A DNA stretch of 64,000 nucleotides from Comamonadaceae bacterium UBA4962 (GCA_002397315.1 DHAE01000007.1:148875-212874), one strand, 5' to 3'; positions 36,843-45,542 are shown, numbered from the stretch's first letter. Notes: generated by a model from the letters alone, not told the origin. Program-made: numbers and translations.

Positions 36843-37361
36843 ATGAACCTCCAATCCGACGATTTCGAACTCTTCGACCTGCCCAGGCGCTTCGCCCAGG
36901 AGCGCCCGGCGATCGACACCCGCTGGAAGGCCCTGCAGCGCGAGGCCCATCCGGACCGCTTCGCCGCCCAGGGGGGCGCCGCCCAGCGCGTGGCGATGCA
37001 GTGGTCGGTGCGCATCAACGAGGCGTACCAGCGGCTCAAGGACCCGGTGCGCCGTGCTGCCTATCTGTGCGAGCTGCATGGTGCGCCGATCCAGGCGGAA
37101 GACAACACCGCGATGCCCGCGGAGTTCCTGATGCAGCAGATGGAGTGGCGCGAAGCGCTGGACGACGCGGCGGACGAGGCGGCGATCGACCGGCTCGATG
37201 CCGAGGTGCGCGAAGCCCGCGCCGAGGCGCTGGAGCGTTGCGGGCGGTTGATCGACGTGCAGCAGGACTATGCATCCGCGGCCGGCGCCGTCAGAGGCCT
37301 TATGTTCATTGAGCGCTTTGCGGTGGATGTGGAGCGCCGGCGCGAGCTGCTGGGACAATAG
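36843..37361 (+). CDS. hscB: Co-chaperone HscB
   Basis: The 172-residue type III J-protein has the HPD tripeptide in EAHPDRFA within an N-terminal J domain, and a C-terminal helical bundle (MQQMEWREALDD and on) that binds IscU. It delivers IscU to HscA and stimulates its ATPase. No obvious Shine-Dalgarno precedes the ATG; the bases immediately upstream are the terminator T-run. That placement suggests low or regulated translation. Confidence 0.95.
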   Translation: MNLQSDDFELFDLPRRFAQERPAIDTRWKALQREAHPDRFAAQGGAAQRVAMQWSVRINEAYQRLKDPVRRAAYLCELHGAPIQAEDNTAMPAEFLMQQMEWREALDDAADEAAIDRLDAEVREARAEALERCGRLIDVQQDYASAAGAVRGLMFIERFAVDVERRRELLGQ

Positions 37362-37484
37362 CCGCCTTGCCCCGGCAGCCATGGCGCTGCCTTCGCTCCC
37401 TTTCGCCCCCTTTCTTCTTTCCGGACAGGACCCGCGGCGGCTTCCGCCGCACGAACCGGTCCCGCCTTGCCTGACAACCACACC

Positions 37485-39347
37485 ATGGCGCTTCTGCAGA
37501 TTTCCGAACCCGGCCACTCTCCCGATCCCCACCAGCGCCGCATCGCCGTCGGGATCGATCTTGGCACCACCCATTCGCTGGTGGCCGCCGTGCGCAACGG
37601 GGTGCCGGAATGCCTGCCGGACGGGCAGGGCAGGGTGCTGCTGCCTTCGGTGGTGCGCTACCTGCCCGAAGGCCGCCGCCAGATCGGTTACGACGCCGCG
37701 GATGCGCGTTCGGACGATGCGGCCAACACCCTGGTGTCGGTGAAGCGCTTCATGGGCCGCGGCCTGAAGGACATCGGCGATGCCGACCGGCTGCCCTATG
37801 CCTTCGTGGCGGGCGCGGAAGGCGACATGGTGTCGCTGCAGACCGTGGACGGCGTCAAATCCCCCGTCGAGGTGAGCGCCGAGATCCTGGCCGAGCTGCG
37901 CTACCGCGCCGAAGACACCTTCGACGACGACCTGTACGGTGCCGTGATCACCGTGCCGGCCTATTTCGACGATGCGCAGCGCCAGGCGACCAAGGATGCG
38001 GCCAAGCTCGCGGGCCTGAACCTGCTGCGCCTCATCAACGAACCCACGGCCGCCGCGATCGCCTACGGCCTCGACAACGGCAGCGAGGGCGTCTACGCGG
38101 TGTTCGACCTCGGGGGCGGCACGTTCGACATCTCCATCCTGCGGCTGACGCAGGGCGTGTTCGAAGTGATCGCCACCGGCGGCGATTCGGCCCTGGGTGG
38201 CGACGACTACGACGCCGCGCTCGCGCAATGGGCGCTGCAGCAGCTGGGCGCCCATGCCGAAACGGCCCAGGACAAGGCCGCCGTGCGCATCGCCGCACGC
38301 GCCTGCAAGGAGCGCCTCACGGCCGAAGAGCGTGCGCGGTTCGCCGTGCAGATCGGCGGGCGGGCGCTGGAACTGGACGTGGCGCGTGCGGATTTCGAGG
38401 CCGCCACCGCGGCGCTCACCGAGCGCACGCTCGCGGCCGTGCGGCGCGCGCTGCGCGATGCACGCCTGGCGCGCGAAGAGGTGCAGGGCGTGGTGATGGT
38501 GGGGGGCTCCACCCGCATGCCGCAGATCCAGCGCGCCGTGGCCGATTTCTTCGGCACCGAGCCGCTGAACAACCTCAACCCCGACGAAGTCGTGGCCCTG
38601 GGCGCGTCGATCCAGGCGCACCAGCTCGCGGGCAACGACCCGGCGGGCGACATGCTGCTGCTGGACGTGATTCCGCTGTCCCTCGGCATCGAGACCATGG
38701 GCGGCCTGGTGGAGCGCATCATCGCGCGCAACGAAACCATTCCCACGGCCAAGGCGCAGGATTTCACCACCTACAAGGACGGCCAGACCGCGCTTGCCAT
38801 CCACGTGGTGCAGGGCGAGCGCGACCTGGTCGCCGACTGCCGCAGCCTGGCCCGGTTCGAGCTGCGCGGCATCCCGCCGATGGCCGCGGGCGCGGCCCGC
38901 ATCCGCGTGACGTTCACCGTGGATGCCGACGGCCTGCTGGGCGTGAGCGCGCGCGAGCAGAGCACGGGCATCGAGGCGCGCGTGGACGTGAAGCCGTCCT
39001 ATGGCCTCTCCGACGACCAGATCGCGCGCATGCTGCAGGAAGGCTTCGCCACGGCCGCGGGCGACATGCGCGCCCGTGCGCTGGTCGAGGCCCGCGTGGA
39101 AGCCGACCGCATGCTCATGGCCACGCGCACCGCGCTGGCCGCGGACGGCGACATCCTTTCGCCTGACGAGCGCGCCGCCATCGACGCACTCGTGCAGGCC
39201 CTGGAGCGCATGCGCGCGAGCGAGGACGCCGCCGCGATCGACGCCGCCACCCAGGCCCTTGCCAAGGGCACCGAAGCCTTCGCCGCCCAGCGCATGAACC
39301 GGGGCATCCAGCAGGCGCTGGCGGGCAAGAGCGTCCAGAGCTTCTGA
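37485..39347 (+). CDS. hscA: Hsp70-class chaperone HscA
   Basis: This 620-residue Hsp70 has the ATPase start IAVGIDLGTTHSLVAAV, the phosphate loop VFDLGGGTFDISIL, VMVGGSTRMPQ, and the substrate-binding domain from about residue 380 (DVIPLSLGIETMGGLVERII). It releases clusters from IscU in partnership with HscB. ATG 37485 is chosen over the TTG at 37467. The 123-base gap from hscB is C-rich and without a clear signal. Confidence 0.96.
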   Translation: MALLQISEPGHSPDPHQRRIAVGIDLGTTHSLVAAVRNGVPECLPDGQGRVLLPSVVRYLPEGRRQIGYDAADARSDDAANTLVSVKRFMGRGLKDIGDADRLPYAFVAGAEGDMVSLQTVDGVKSPVEVSAEILAELRYRAEDTFDDDLYGAVITVPAYFDDAQRQATKDAAKLAGLNLLRLINEPTAAAIAYGLDNGSEGVYAVFDLGGGTFDISILRLTQGVFEVIATGGDSALGGDDYDAALAQWALQQLGAHAETAQDKAAVRIAARACKERLTAEERARFAVQIGGRALELDVARADFEAATAALTERTLAAVRRALRDARLAREEVQGVVMVGGSTRMPQIQRAVADFFGTEPLNNLNPDEVVALGASIQAHQLAGNDPAGDMLLLDVIPLSLGIETMGGLVERIIARNETIPTAKAQDFTTYKDGQTALAIHVVQGERDLVADCRSLARFELRGIPPMAAGAARIRVTFTVDADGLLGVSAREQSTGIEARVDVKPSYGLSDDQIARMLQEGFATAAGDMRARALVEARVEADRMLMATRTALAADGDILSPDERAAIDALVQALERMRASEDAAAIDAATQALAKGTEAFAAQRMNRGIQQALAGKSVQSF

Positions 39348-39378
39348 TTTCCGCCCCTTCTCCGAGCCAGCCGACACC

Positions 39379-39717
39379 ATGCCAGTCATCAAGATCCTTC
39401 CCCACCCCGAATACTGCCCCGCCGGCACCGAACTGACCGCGCCCGCAGGCACCTCCATCTGCGAAGCGCTGCTCGACAACGGCATCAAGATCGAGCACGC
39501 GTGCGACATGAGCTGCGCCTGCACCACCTGCCACGTGATCGTGCGCCAGGGCTATGACTCGCTGAACGAAGCCGAGGAAGAGGAAGAGGACCTGCTCGAC
39601 CGCGCCTGGGGGCTGGAGCCGCAGTCGCGCCTGTCCTGCCAGGCGATCCTGGCGCAGGAGGACGTGACGGTGGAGATTCCCAAATACACCATCAACCATG
39701 CCAAGGAGAACCACTGA
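39379..39717 (+). CDS. fdx: ISC system [2Fe-2S] ferredoxin
   Basis: The 112-residue adrenodoxin-type ferredoxin has cluster cysteines C42, C48 and C51 in ACDMSCACTTC and the fourth in RLSCQAIL. It supplies electrons to the IscS/IscU machinery. It closes the isc block. No iscX follows: dnaQ comes next after 34 bases. Confidence 0.95.
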   Translation: MPVIKILPHPEYCPAGTELTAPAGTSICEALLDNGIKIEHACDMSCACTTCHVIVRQGYDSLNEAEEEEEDLLDRAWGLEPQSRLSCQAILAQEDVTVEIPKYTINHAKENH

Positions 39718-39751
39718 TGGCCGCACGGCGTGAACTGCGGGAGGGCCGGGC

Positions 39752-40468
39752 ATGACGCGGCAGATCGTTCTCGACACCGAAACCACCGGCCTCTCCGCCG
39801 AGGGGGGCGACCGCATCATCGAGCTGGGCTGCGTCGAGCTGCTGAACCGCAAGCTCACGGGCAACAATCTTCACCTGTACTTCAACCCCGAGCGCGACAG
39901 CCATGAAGACGCGCTCAAGGTGCACGGCATCAGCAACGAGTTCCTGAAGGACAAGCCCAAGTTCGCGGAGGTGGTGGAAGACATCCTGCAGTACCTGCAG
40001 GGCGCCGAGATCATCATCCACAACGCCGCGTTCGACGTGGGCTTCCTGAACAAGGAACTGGAACTCACGGGCCGGCCGCGCTTCGCCACCTACGTCGGCA
40101 GCGTGACCGACACGCTGGCGATGGCCAAGGAGCTGTACCCGGGCAAGCGCAATTCGCTCGACGCCCTCTGCGACCGCCTGGGCGTGGACAACTCCGGCCG
40201 GACGCTGCACGGCGCGCTGCTGGACGCCGAACTGCTGGCGGACGTCTACATCAACCTGACCCGCGGCCAGGACGCGCTGCTCATCGCCGACGATTCCCAG
40301 GAAGGCGACGACACGGGCCTGCGCGTGGCGCCCGTGGACCTGTCGGCGTTCACGCTGCCCGTGCTGCTGGCGAGCGAGCAGGAGCTGGCCGCCCACGGCG
40401 AGGTCCTCGCGCAGATCGACAAGGCGAGCGGTGGCAAAACTATTTGGAAGATTTCGGCCGAAGGCTGA
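39752..40468 (+). CDS. dnaQ: DNA polymerase III epsilon subunit
   Basis: The 238-residue DEDDh exonuclease starts with IVLDTETTGL (D8/E10), continues with NAAFDVGFLN and HGALLDAELLADVYI, which hold the other acidic and histidine residues. The C-terminal tail ends near SGGKTIWKISAEG and should contact the alpha subunit. It proofreads replication. It lies 34 bases after fdx and 42 bases before the first tRNA-Val, so it may be read partly from the isc promoter. Confidence 0.94.
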   Translation: MTRQIVLDTETTGLSAEGGDRIIELGCVELLNRKLTGNNLHLYFNPERDSHEDALKVHGISNEFLKDKPKFAEVVEDILQYLQGAEIIIHNAAFDVGFLNKELELTGRPRFATYVGSVTDTLAMAKELYPGKRNSLDALCDRLGVDNSGRTLHGALLDAELLADVYINLTRGQDALLIADDSQEGDDTGLRVAPVDLSAFTLPVLLASEQELAAHGEVLAQIDKASGGKTIWKISAEG

Positions 40469-40476
40469 AAAAGCTG

Positions 40477-40485
40477 TGCCATAAT
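40477..40485 (+). promoter_or_regulatory. Extended -10 promoter for the tRNA-Val genes
   Basis: TG-C-CATAAT lies about 25 bases upstream of the first tRNA. No convincing -35 hexamer is present at normal spacing, so this rests on the extended -10 only. Confidence 0.35.
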
Positions 40486-40510
40486 CATAGGCTGTCGCAA
40501 CAACGACATT

Positions 40511-40585
40511 GGGTGATTAGCTCAGCGGTAGAGCACTGCCTTCACACGGCAGGGGTCACATGTTCGATCCATGTATCACCCACCA
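40511..40585 (+). tRNA. tRNA-Val (CAC)
   Basis: The 75-base cloverleaf has a 7-bp acceptor stem (GGGTGAT/ATCACCC), D arm GCTC/GAGC, anticodon stem CTGCC/GGCAG with loop TTCACAC (anticodon CAC, reading GTG), a TTCGATC loop and an encoded CCA. It is identical to the copy at 40628. Confidence 0.95.
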
Positions 40586-40627
40586 ATGTTTCCTTTCCGG
40601 AAGCTGCGTGTCGCGGAATCCGGAAAC

Positions 40628-40702
40628 GGGTGATTAGCTCAGCGGTAGAGCACTGCCTTCACACGGCAGGGGTCACATGTTCGATCCATGTATCACCCAC
40701 CA
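40628..40702 (+). tRNA. tRNA-Val (CAC), second copy
   Basis: This copy is identical over all 75 bases to the one at 40511, with anticodon CAC and encoded CCA. The 42-base spacer is not duplicated. A strong terminator follows, so the pair is one transcript. Confidence 0.95.
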
Positions 40703-40706
40703 ATCG

Positions 40707-40739
40707 AAGCCCCTGCAGGCCCTGCCTGCAGGGGCTTTT
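40707..40739 (+). terminator. Intrinsic terminator after the tRNA-Val pair
   Basis: A perfect 14-bp stem (40707-40720 with 40724-40737) closes a 3-base loop and is followed by TTTTC. It begins 5 bases after the second CCA. Confidence 0.85.
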
Positions 40740-40816
40740 CGTTTGTTGCGGCCTGCGATGGCGGCGGCCCATCGGCCACAATCGGAGTCTGTCATCCAGC
40801 CCGGGACCCTGCCGCC

Positions 40817-41890
40817 GTGATCGTCTACCACAACCCATCGCACCGCCTGCATGCGCCCCTGCACGAGTTCTTCCGTGGCGAGCGCGTGCCCTGTTTCGAA
40901 AAGCCCGACCGCGCCGATTACGTCGAGACGCGCCTGCGCCAGCAGGGCTACACGCTGCTGGCCCCCGACGTCGACAGCCATGCCGTGCTCGCCCGGGTGC
41001 ATGCGCCGCGCTACCTGCGCTTCCTGCAGGAGGCATGGCCGCAATGGCTGGCCCTCGATCCCCTGAACGCCCGCGTGCAGCCGTTCCCCTCGGTGTGGCC
41101 CGTGCGCACGCTGCGCGACGACGTGGAGCCCGACAACTTCATCGCACGCCTGGGGCTGTATTCGATGGACAACGGCACGCCGCTGGCCGAAGGCACCTGG
41201 GCCGCGGCCAAGGCCGGGGCGGACGCCGCAGCGAGCGCCGCGGCCGCGGTGGCCGCGGGCGCGCGCGCGGCGTTCTGCTGCACCCGCCCGCCCGGGCACC
41301 ATGCCGGGCCGGATTTCATGGGGGGCTACTGCTTCCTCAACAACGCCGCCGTCGCCGCCCAGTTGCTGCTCGATACGGGCACCGCGCAGCGCGTGGCGGT
41401 GCTGGACGTGGACTACCACCACGGCAACGGCACGCAGAGCATCTTCTACGAGCGCTCCGACGTGATGTGCATCAGCATCCACGGCGATCCCCGTACGGAG
41501 TACCCGTTCTACCTCGGCCATGCCGACGAAACGGGCGTGGGCGCCGGGGAGGGCTTCAACCTCAACCTGCCCCTGCCGGCGGGCACCGACTTTACCGGGT
41601 GGATGGCCGCCCTGGAGCAGGCCTGCGTACAGGTTCTCGCCTGCGGGGCCGGTGCGCTGGTCGTGCCGCTCGGGCTCGACACGTTCGAGGGCGACCCGAT
41701 CTCGCGGTTCACGCTCGCATCGTCCGATTTCGCCACGATCGGCGAGCGGCTGGCGGGTCTGGGTGTGCCCACGGTGTTCGTGCTCGAAGGCGGGTACGCC
41801 GCGGCGGAGCTGGGTGTGAACGCCGTCAACGTGCTGGAGGGATTCGAGCGCGGCGTCAGGATGGCCGCGGCGGGTGGAGGCCGGCCATGA
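40817..41890 (+). CDS. Histone deacetylase-like amidohydrolase
   Basis: The 357-residue protein is a class II HDAC homologue. It has the active-site histidine pair H161/H162 in RPPGHHAG, zinc ligands D199 and H201 in LDVDYHHGNG, a third ligand D288 in GLDTFEGDP, and the EGGY motif near the end. Bacterial members deacetylate acetylpolyamines or other acetyl-amides; no histones are involved. A GTG start at 40817 gives the usual beginning IVYHNPSHRLH. Its stop overlaps the next gene's ATG (ATGA). Confidence 0.85.
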   Translation: MIVYHNPSHRLHAPLHEFFRGERVPCFEKPDRADYVETRLRQQGYTLLAPDVDSHAVLARVHAPRYLRFLQEAWPQWLALDPLNARVQPFPSVWPVRTLRDDVEPDNFIARLGLYSMDNGTPLAEGTWAAAKAGADAAASAAAAVAAGARAAFCCTRPPGHHAGPDFMGGYCFLNNAAVAAQLLLDTGTAQRVAVLDVDYHHGNGTQSIFYERSDVMCISIHGDPRTEYPFYLGHADETGVGAGEGFNLNLPLPAGTDFTGWMAALEQACVQVLACGAGALVVPLGLDTFEGDPISRFTLASSDFATIGERLAGLGVPTVFVLEGGYAAAELGVNAVNVLEGFERGVRMAAAGGGRP

Positions 41891-42990
41891 CCGATGCCGT
41901 CGAATGCGTCGTCATCGGGGCCGGCGTCGTCGGGCTGGCGGTCGCCCGCGCGCTGGCGCTGGAGGGTCGGGAGGTGCTGGTCATGGAAGCGGCCGGCGCC
42001 ATCGGCACGGAGACGAGTTCGCGCAACAGCGAGGTGATCCACGCAGGCATCTACTACCCCCAAGGCTCCTTGAAGGCACGGCTGTGCGTGCAGGGCAAAG
42101 AGCAGCTGTACGCCTACTGCGCGCAGCGCGGCGTACCGCACCGGCGCTGCGGCAAGCTGATCGTCGCCACGTCGCTGGAGCAGCTTGCCGCCCTGGACGG
42201 TATCGAGGCGCGGGCACGCGCCAATGGTGTGGCCGATCTGCAGCGCCTCTCGCGGGACGAGGCCCGGGCGCTCGAGCCGGCGCTCGAATGCGTGGGGGCT
42301 CTGCTGTCGCCCAGCACCGGCATCGTCGACAGCCATGCGCTCATGCTGTCGCTGCAGGGCGACCTGGAGCATGCCGGCGGCATCGTGGCGCTGAACTCCG
42401 CGTTCGCGGGTGCGCAATGCGATGCCGACGGCATCGAGGTGGAGGCCGCCGATGGCACGCGTCTGCGCGCGCGCTGCGTCGTCAATTCCGCAGGCCTGCA
42501 CGCGCCGCAGGTGGCGCGCCGTTTCGTGGGAGCACAAGGCCCTGGGCTGCCGGAGGCGTGGTATGCCAAGGGCAACTACTTCTCCCTCGCGGGCAGGGCC
42601 CCGTTCTCGCGGCTGGTGTACCCGGTTCCCGAAGCGGCCGGGCTGGGCGTGCACCTGACGCTCGACCTCGGCGGCCAGGCCAAGTTCGGGCCGGACGTGC
42701 AGTGGGTGGAGCGTGCCGACGATCTCACCGTCGACCCCGCACGGGGCGACGGGTTCTATGCCGAGGTGCGCAAATACTGGCCCGGCCTGCGGGACGGCGC
42801 TCTGCAGCCCGCCTATGCGGGCATCCGTCCGAAGATCCACGGACCGCACGGGCCGGCTGCCGATTTTCTGGTGCTGGGGCCGGGGGATCACGGCGTGCCC
42901 GGGCTGGTCCATCTGCTCGGCATAGAATCGCCGGGCCTCACGAGCTCGCTGGCCATCGGCGAACACGTCGCCGGCTTGCTGAAGTCCTGA
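41887..42990 (+). CDS. FAD-dependent oxidoreductase, LhgO-like (L-2-hydroxyglutarate oxidase family)
   Basis: The 367-residue flavoprotein starts with VVIGAGVVGLAVARALA. It shows SSRNSEVIHAGIYYP, a signature of the L-2-hydroxyglutarate oxidase group, and a C-terminal GIRPKIHGP ... GIESPGLTSSLAIGEHV that ends the FAD site. It probably oxidises L-2-hydroxyglutarate or a related 2-hydroxyacid and feeds electrons to the quinone pool. It overlaps the HDAC-like gene by 4 bases, so they are translated together. The metabolic link between them is unknown. Confidence 0.85.
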   Translation: MTDAVECVVIGAGVVGLAVARALALEGREVLVMEAAGAIGTETSSRNSEVIHAGIYYPQGSLKARLCVQGKEQLYAYCAQRGVPHRRCGKLIVATSLEQLAALDGIEARARANGVADLQRLSRDEARALEPALECVGALLSPSTGIVDSHALMLSLQGDLEHAGGIVALNSAFAGAQCDADGIEVEAADGTRLRARCVVNSAGLHAPQVARRFVGAQGPGLPEAWYAKGNYFSLAGRAPFSRLVYPVPEAAGLGVHLTLDLGGQAKFGPDVQWVERADDLTVDPARGDGFYAEVRKYWPGLRDGALQPAYAGIRPKIHGPHGPAADFLVLGPGDHGVPGLVHLLGIESPGLTSSLAIGEHVAGLLKS

Positions 42991-43154
42991 CGCACACCAT
43001 GGGGTTGCTCCTGTCCAGATACGCCGCTCTGGCAGGGGCAGACCAGATGCGCTGGCGCAACGTGGAAGACGGCCGCTTGTAACATGGGGCGTCCGCCTAC
43101 AGCCGACCTCAGGGGGGCGGATTACCTTTGGGTCTCTACAAGAAAGGCTTGTTT

Positions 43155-43463
43155 ATGACCTCTGCATCCGAAACCTTCTCCAACGCCCAACACGAGCTGG
43201 AAAAGCTGGTCAGCGATCTGCGCGGCCTGATCTCCAGCAAGGACCTGGACAGTGTTCCGGAGATCCGCCATCTCCGCCGTCGCCTGGACGACGGTGTGAC
43301 CACGGTGCGCGATTCCACCGTCCGTGCTGCCCAGGAAGCGGCCAACCAGGCCAAGGAAGCCGCACGCGTGGCGGACCGCTACGCGCACGACGAGCCCTGG
43401 CGCGTCGCCACCGCAGCACTGGCCGCCGGCGCGCTCGTGGGCTTCCTGCTCGCACGCCGCTGA
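43155..43463 (+). CDS. DUF883 / YqjD-like inner-membrane-tethered protein
   Basis: The 102-residue protein has a long amphipathic helical body (NAQHELEKLVSDLRGLISSKDLD ... AAQEAANQAKEAARVADRY) and a C-terminal membrane anchor (VATAALAAGALVGFLLARR). This is the ElaB/YqjD layout; the E. coli proteins associate with ribosomes at the inner membrane in stationary phase. AGAAAGG precedes the ATG. The next two genes resemble yqjE and yqjK, giving the same order as in E. coli. Confidence 0.88.
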   Translation: MTSASETFSNAQHELEKLVSDLRGLISSKDLDSVPEIRHLRRRLDDGVTTVRDSTVRAAQEAANQAKEAARVADRYAHDEPWRVATAALAAGALVGFLLARR

Positions 43464-43469
43464 GAAACC

Positions 43470-43506
43470 GCAGGCAGGCGCTTCGCAACCGGCGGAGCCT
43501 GCCTGC
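43470..43506 (+). repeat. 10-bp inverted repeat between DUF883 and holin-like genes
   Basis: GCAGGCAGGC (43470-43479) pairs with GCCTGCCTGC (43497-43506) around a 17-base loop. There is no T-run. It may be an mRNA processing or stabilising hairpin. Confidence 0.45.
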
Positions 43507-43588
43507 ACAGTGCCGTCGGCCTTGCCGGGTTCCGCACCCGGGCACGGGGCCGCTGGCTGACACCTCCGTACCGCATTGAAAGGTCCTC

Positions 43589-43984
43589 ATGAATTGGTTG
43601 GCGTTATTGGGATTGGAAGGGTGGGCCGCTCGGATCCGCGCAGCCACCATCGAAGGTGCCATCGCCGCCGAGGACCGCTGGGATCTGGCCCGCCTGGAGT
43701 GGGCCGAGGAAAAGCGCCGTCTCGTCTGGATCATCGTGCTCGGCATCGCCGGCGCCGCCCTGACGGTGATCGCGCTCATGCTGCTGTCGATCGCGATCAT
43801 GGTGCACTTCTGGGATTCTCCCGACCGCTCCATGGTGGCGTGGATCGTGGCGGGCACCTGGGTGGCGCTTTGGGCCATCACGCTGGTGAGCCTGGTTTCC
43901 ACCGGCAAGGCGGCTGGCAATCCCTTCCCACTCACCCGCCGCGAACTCGGCGAAGACTGGCGCCAGATCAAGGAAAGGCTGTGA
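43589..43984 (+). CDS. Phage_holin_3_6 / YqjE-like membrane protein
   Basis: The 131-residue protein has a soluble amphipathic N-terminus (WAAEEDRWDLARLEWAEEKRR-type) and two membrane helices: LVWIIVLGIAGAALTVIALMLLS and MVAWIVAGTWVALWAITLVSLV. This matches PF07332-type holin-like membrane proteins such as YqjE; despite the name, E. coli YqjE is not a phage lysis protein. It follows the DUF883 gene by 125 bases. Its stop overlaps a possible GTG start of the next gene. Confidence 0.8.
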   Translation: MNWLALLGLEGWAARIRAATIEGAIAAEDRWDLARLEWAEEKRRLVWIIVLGIAGAALTVIALMLLSIAIMVHFWDSPDRSMVAWIVAGTWVALWAITLVSLVSTGKAAGNPFPLTRRELGEDWRQIKERL

Positions 43985-43989
43985 CGAGC

Positions 43990-44346
43990 ATGTCCGCATC
44001 GCACGCACCGACCACCGGCAAGAGCGTCGGCCAGGCCGTGGCCGGCCTGACCGCCACCCCCGAACAACGGCAGATCCTCGAGCGCATCGAGATGCAGCGC
44101 GAACGGCTGCGCAGCCGCCGCCTCGCGCAGACCCAGGCGGCCGACGTGCGCGCCCGGCAAGCCAGGGAGGGCGGTCCCTCGATCATGGACCCCGACGCAC
44201 CATTGCTGAACCGGGTGCTCTGGTTCGCGCGCCAGCACCCGGTGGTGCTGGTGGCGGCCGCGGGTGCCGCAGCCGCGGTGGGCCCGTCGCGCATCATCCG
44301 CTGGGCCGGCATCGTGATGCCGCTGGTGATGAAGATGAAGCGCTGA
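43990..44346 (+). CDS. YqjK-like small membrane-associated protein
   Basis: The 118-residue protein has an Arg/Gln-rich central helix (RIEMQRERLRSRRLAQTQAADVRARQ) and a C-terminal hydrophobic stretch (PVVLVAAAGAAAAVGPSRIIR). In size, composition and operon position it parallels YqjK of the E. coli yqjDEK operon; sequence identity is not evident by eye. A GTG at 43981 overlaps the yqjE-like stop by 4 bases and is an alternative coupled start. A strong terminator follows. Confidence 0.6.
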   Translation: MSASHAPTTGKSVGQAVAGLTATPEQRQILERIEMQRERLRSRRLAQTQAADVRARQAREGGPSIMDPDAPLLNRVLWFARQHPVVLVAAAGAAAAVGPSRIIRWAGIVMPLVMKMKR

Positions 44347-44394
44347 AAGCGATCCAGCAGCGGGGCCGGAACAGCCCTCTTGCCCGGCCTGCAT

Positions 44395-44433
44395 GCCGGC
44401 CTGCATCGTGGATGCGAGGCCGGCTTTGTTTTC
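44395..44433 (+). terminator. Intrinsic terminator after the YqjK-like gene
   Basis: A long stem, GCCGGCCTGCATC with GATGC-GAGGCCGGC (one bulged base), closes a GTG loop and runs into TTTGTTTTC. It reaches the 3' end of convergent pyrD. Confidence 0.7.
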
Positions 44434-45508
44434 ATGGCTTGCGCATGTCGCGCAGTGCCCGGGCTGCCTGGCCTACGAGCGCCGGGCCGCGGTAGATCAG
44501 GCCGGTGTAGATCTGCACCACGTCGGCGCCCGCCTCGATCTTGCCGACGGCATCCTCGGCACTCAGGATGCCGCCCACGCCGATGATCGGAAAGCTTGGC
44601 CCCAGGGCATGGCGCAGCTGGCGGATCACCCGGTTGCTGGCCTCGCGCACCGGGGCGCCGCTGAGGCCCCCGGTTTCTTCCGCATGGCGCAGGCCCTGCA
44701 CGGCATCGCGTGCAATGGTGGTGTTGGTGGCGATGACGCCGTCCATGCCGTGCCGTTGCAGCGTGGCCGCGATGACGGCGACCTGTTCTTCCGTCAGGTC
44801 CGGCGCGATCTTCACGAAGATCGGCACACGGCGTTCGCGCCCGGCGGCCTGGCGGTGCTGCTGGGCCAGCGCTTCGCGCTTTTCCGCTATCGCGCCCAGC
44901 AACCCGTCGAGGGCTTCGTCGCTCTGCAGCGCACGCAGGTTCTGCGTATTGGGCGAGCTGATGTTCACGGTGACGTAATCCGCGTGCGGATACACGCCTT
45001 CCAGGCACAGCAGGTAGTCGCGCGTGGCGTCCTCGATCGGCGTGGTCGCGTTCTTGCCGATGTTCAGGCCCAGCAGCATCGGATCGGCGCCGGGGCGCGT
45101 GTAGCGCTGCGACTGCCGCACGTTGTGCAGAAAGGCATCGAGGCCTTCGTTGTTGAACCCGAGCCGGTTGATGAGCGCCTGCGCTTCTGGCAGGCGGAAC
45201 ATGCGTGGTTTGGGATTGCCGGGCTGGGCGCGCGGCGTCACCGTGCCGACTTCCACGAAGCCGAAACCGATGGCGCCGAGCGCGTCGATGCAGCGCGCGT
45301 TCTTGTCGAGGCCGGCCGCGAGGCCCACGCGGTTGGGAAATTGCAGGCCCGCGAGCTCGATGGGGTCGGACACGCGCGGCGACGCCCAGGCCCACTGCAG
45401 CGGCGTGCGCTGGCCACGCGCGAGCATGTCCATGGTGAGTTCGTGGGCGGCTTCGGCGTCCATGCCGAAGAGGAGCGGGCGGGTGAGGGCGTAGGGGATC
45501 AGGGACAT
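44432..45508 (-). CDS. pyrD: Dihydroorotate dehydrogenase (quinone), class 2
   Basis: The 358-residue FMN enzyme has a membrane-anchoring N-terminal helix, GLAAGLDKNARCIDALGAIGFGFVEVGTVTPR, and the catalytic-serine loop NISSPNTQNL. It oxidises dihydroorotate to orotate and passes electrons to the quinone pool (pyrimidine synthesis). It is divergent from rpiA with only 34 bases between the starts, so their promoters must overlap coding ends. Confidence 0.95.
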   Translation of the reverse strand: MSLIPYALTRPLLFGMDAEAAHELTMDMLARGQRTPLQWAWASPRVSDPIELAGLQFPNRVGLAAGLDKNARCIDALGAIGFGFVEVGTVTPRAQPGNPKPRMFRLPEAQALINRLGFNNEGLDAFLHNVRQSQRYTRPGADPMLLGLNIGKNATTPIEDATRDYLLCLEGVYPHADYVTVNISSPNTQNLRALQSDEALDGLLGAIAEKREALAQQHRQAAGRERRVPIFVKIAPDLTEEQVAVIAATLQRHGMDGVIATNTTIARDAVQGLRHAEETGGLSGAPVREASNRVIRQLRHALGPSFPIIGVGGILSAEDAVGKIEAGADVVQIYTGLIYRGPALVGQAARALRDMRKP

Positions 45509-45542
45509 GGGGATAATTCGGGCTTCACTCCGATTCTCTCCC

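Noticed and set aside
36636..39527. A 963-codon antisense frame opposite hscB, hscA and fdx
   Set aside because: It overlaps well-established isc genes and has no supporting features.
42999..43082. A 27-codon ORF ending RWRNVEDGRL
   Set aside because: It loosely recalls the N-terminus of YpfJ-type metallopeptidases but is too short, has no clear Shine-Dalgarno and may be chance.
43589..43984. Holin-like gene as a sign of prophage
   Set aside because: The family (YqjE type) is chromosomal, and no phage structural, integrase or lysis genes are near.
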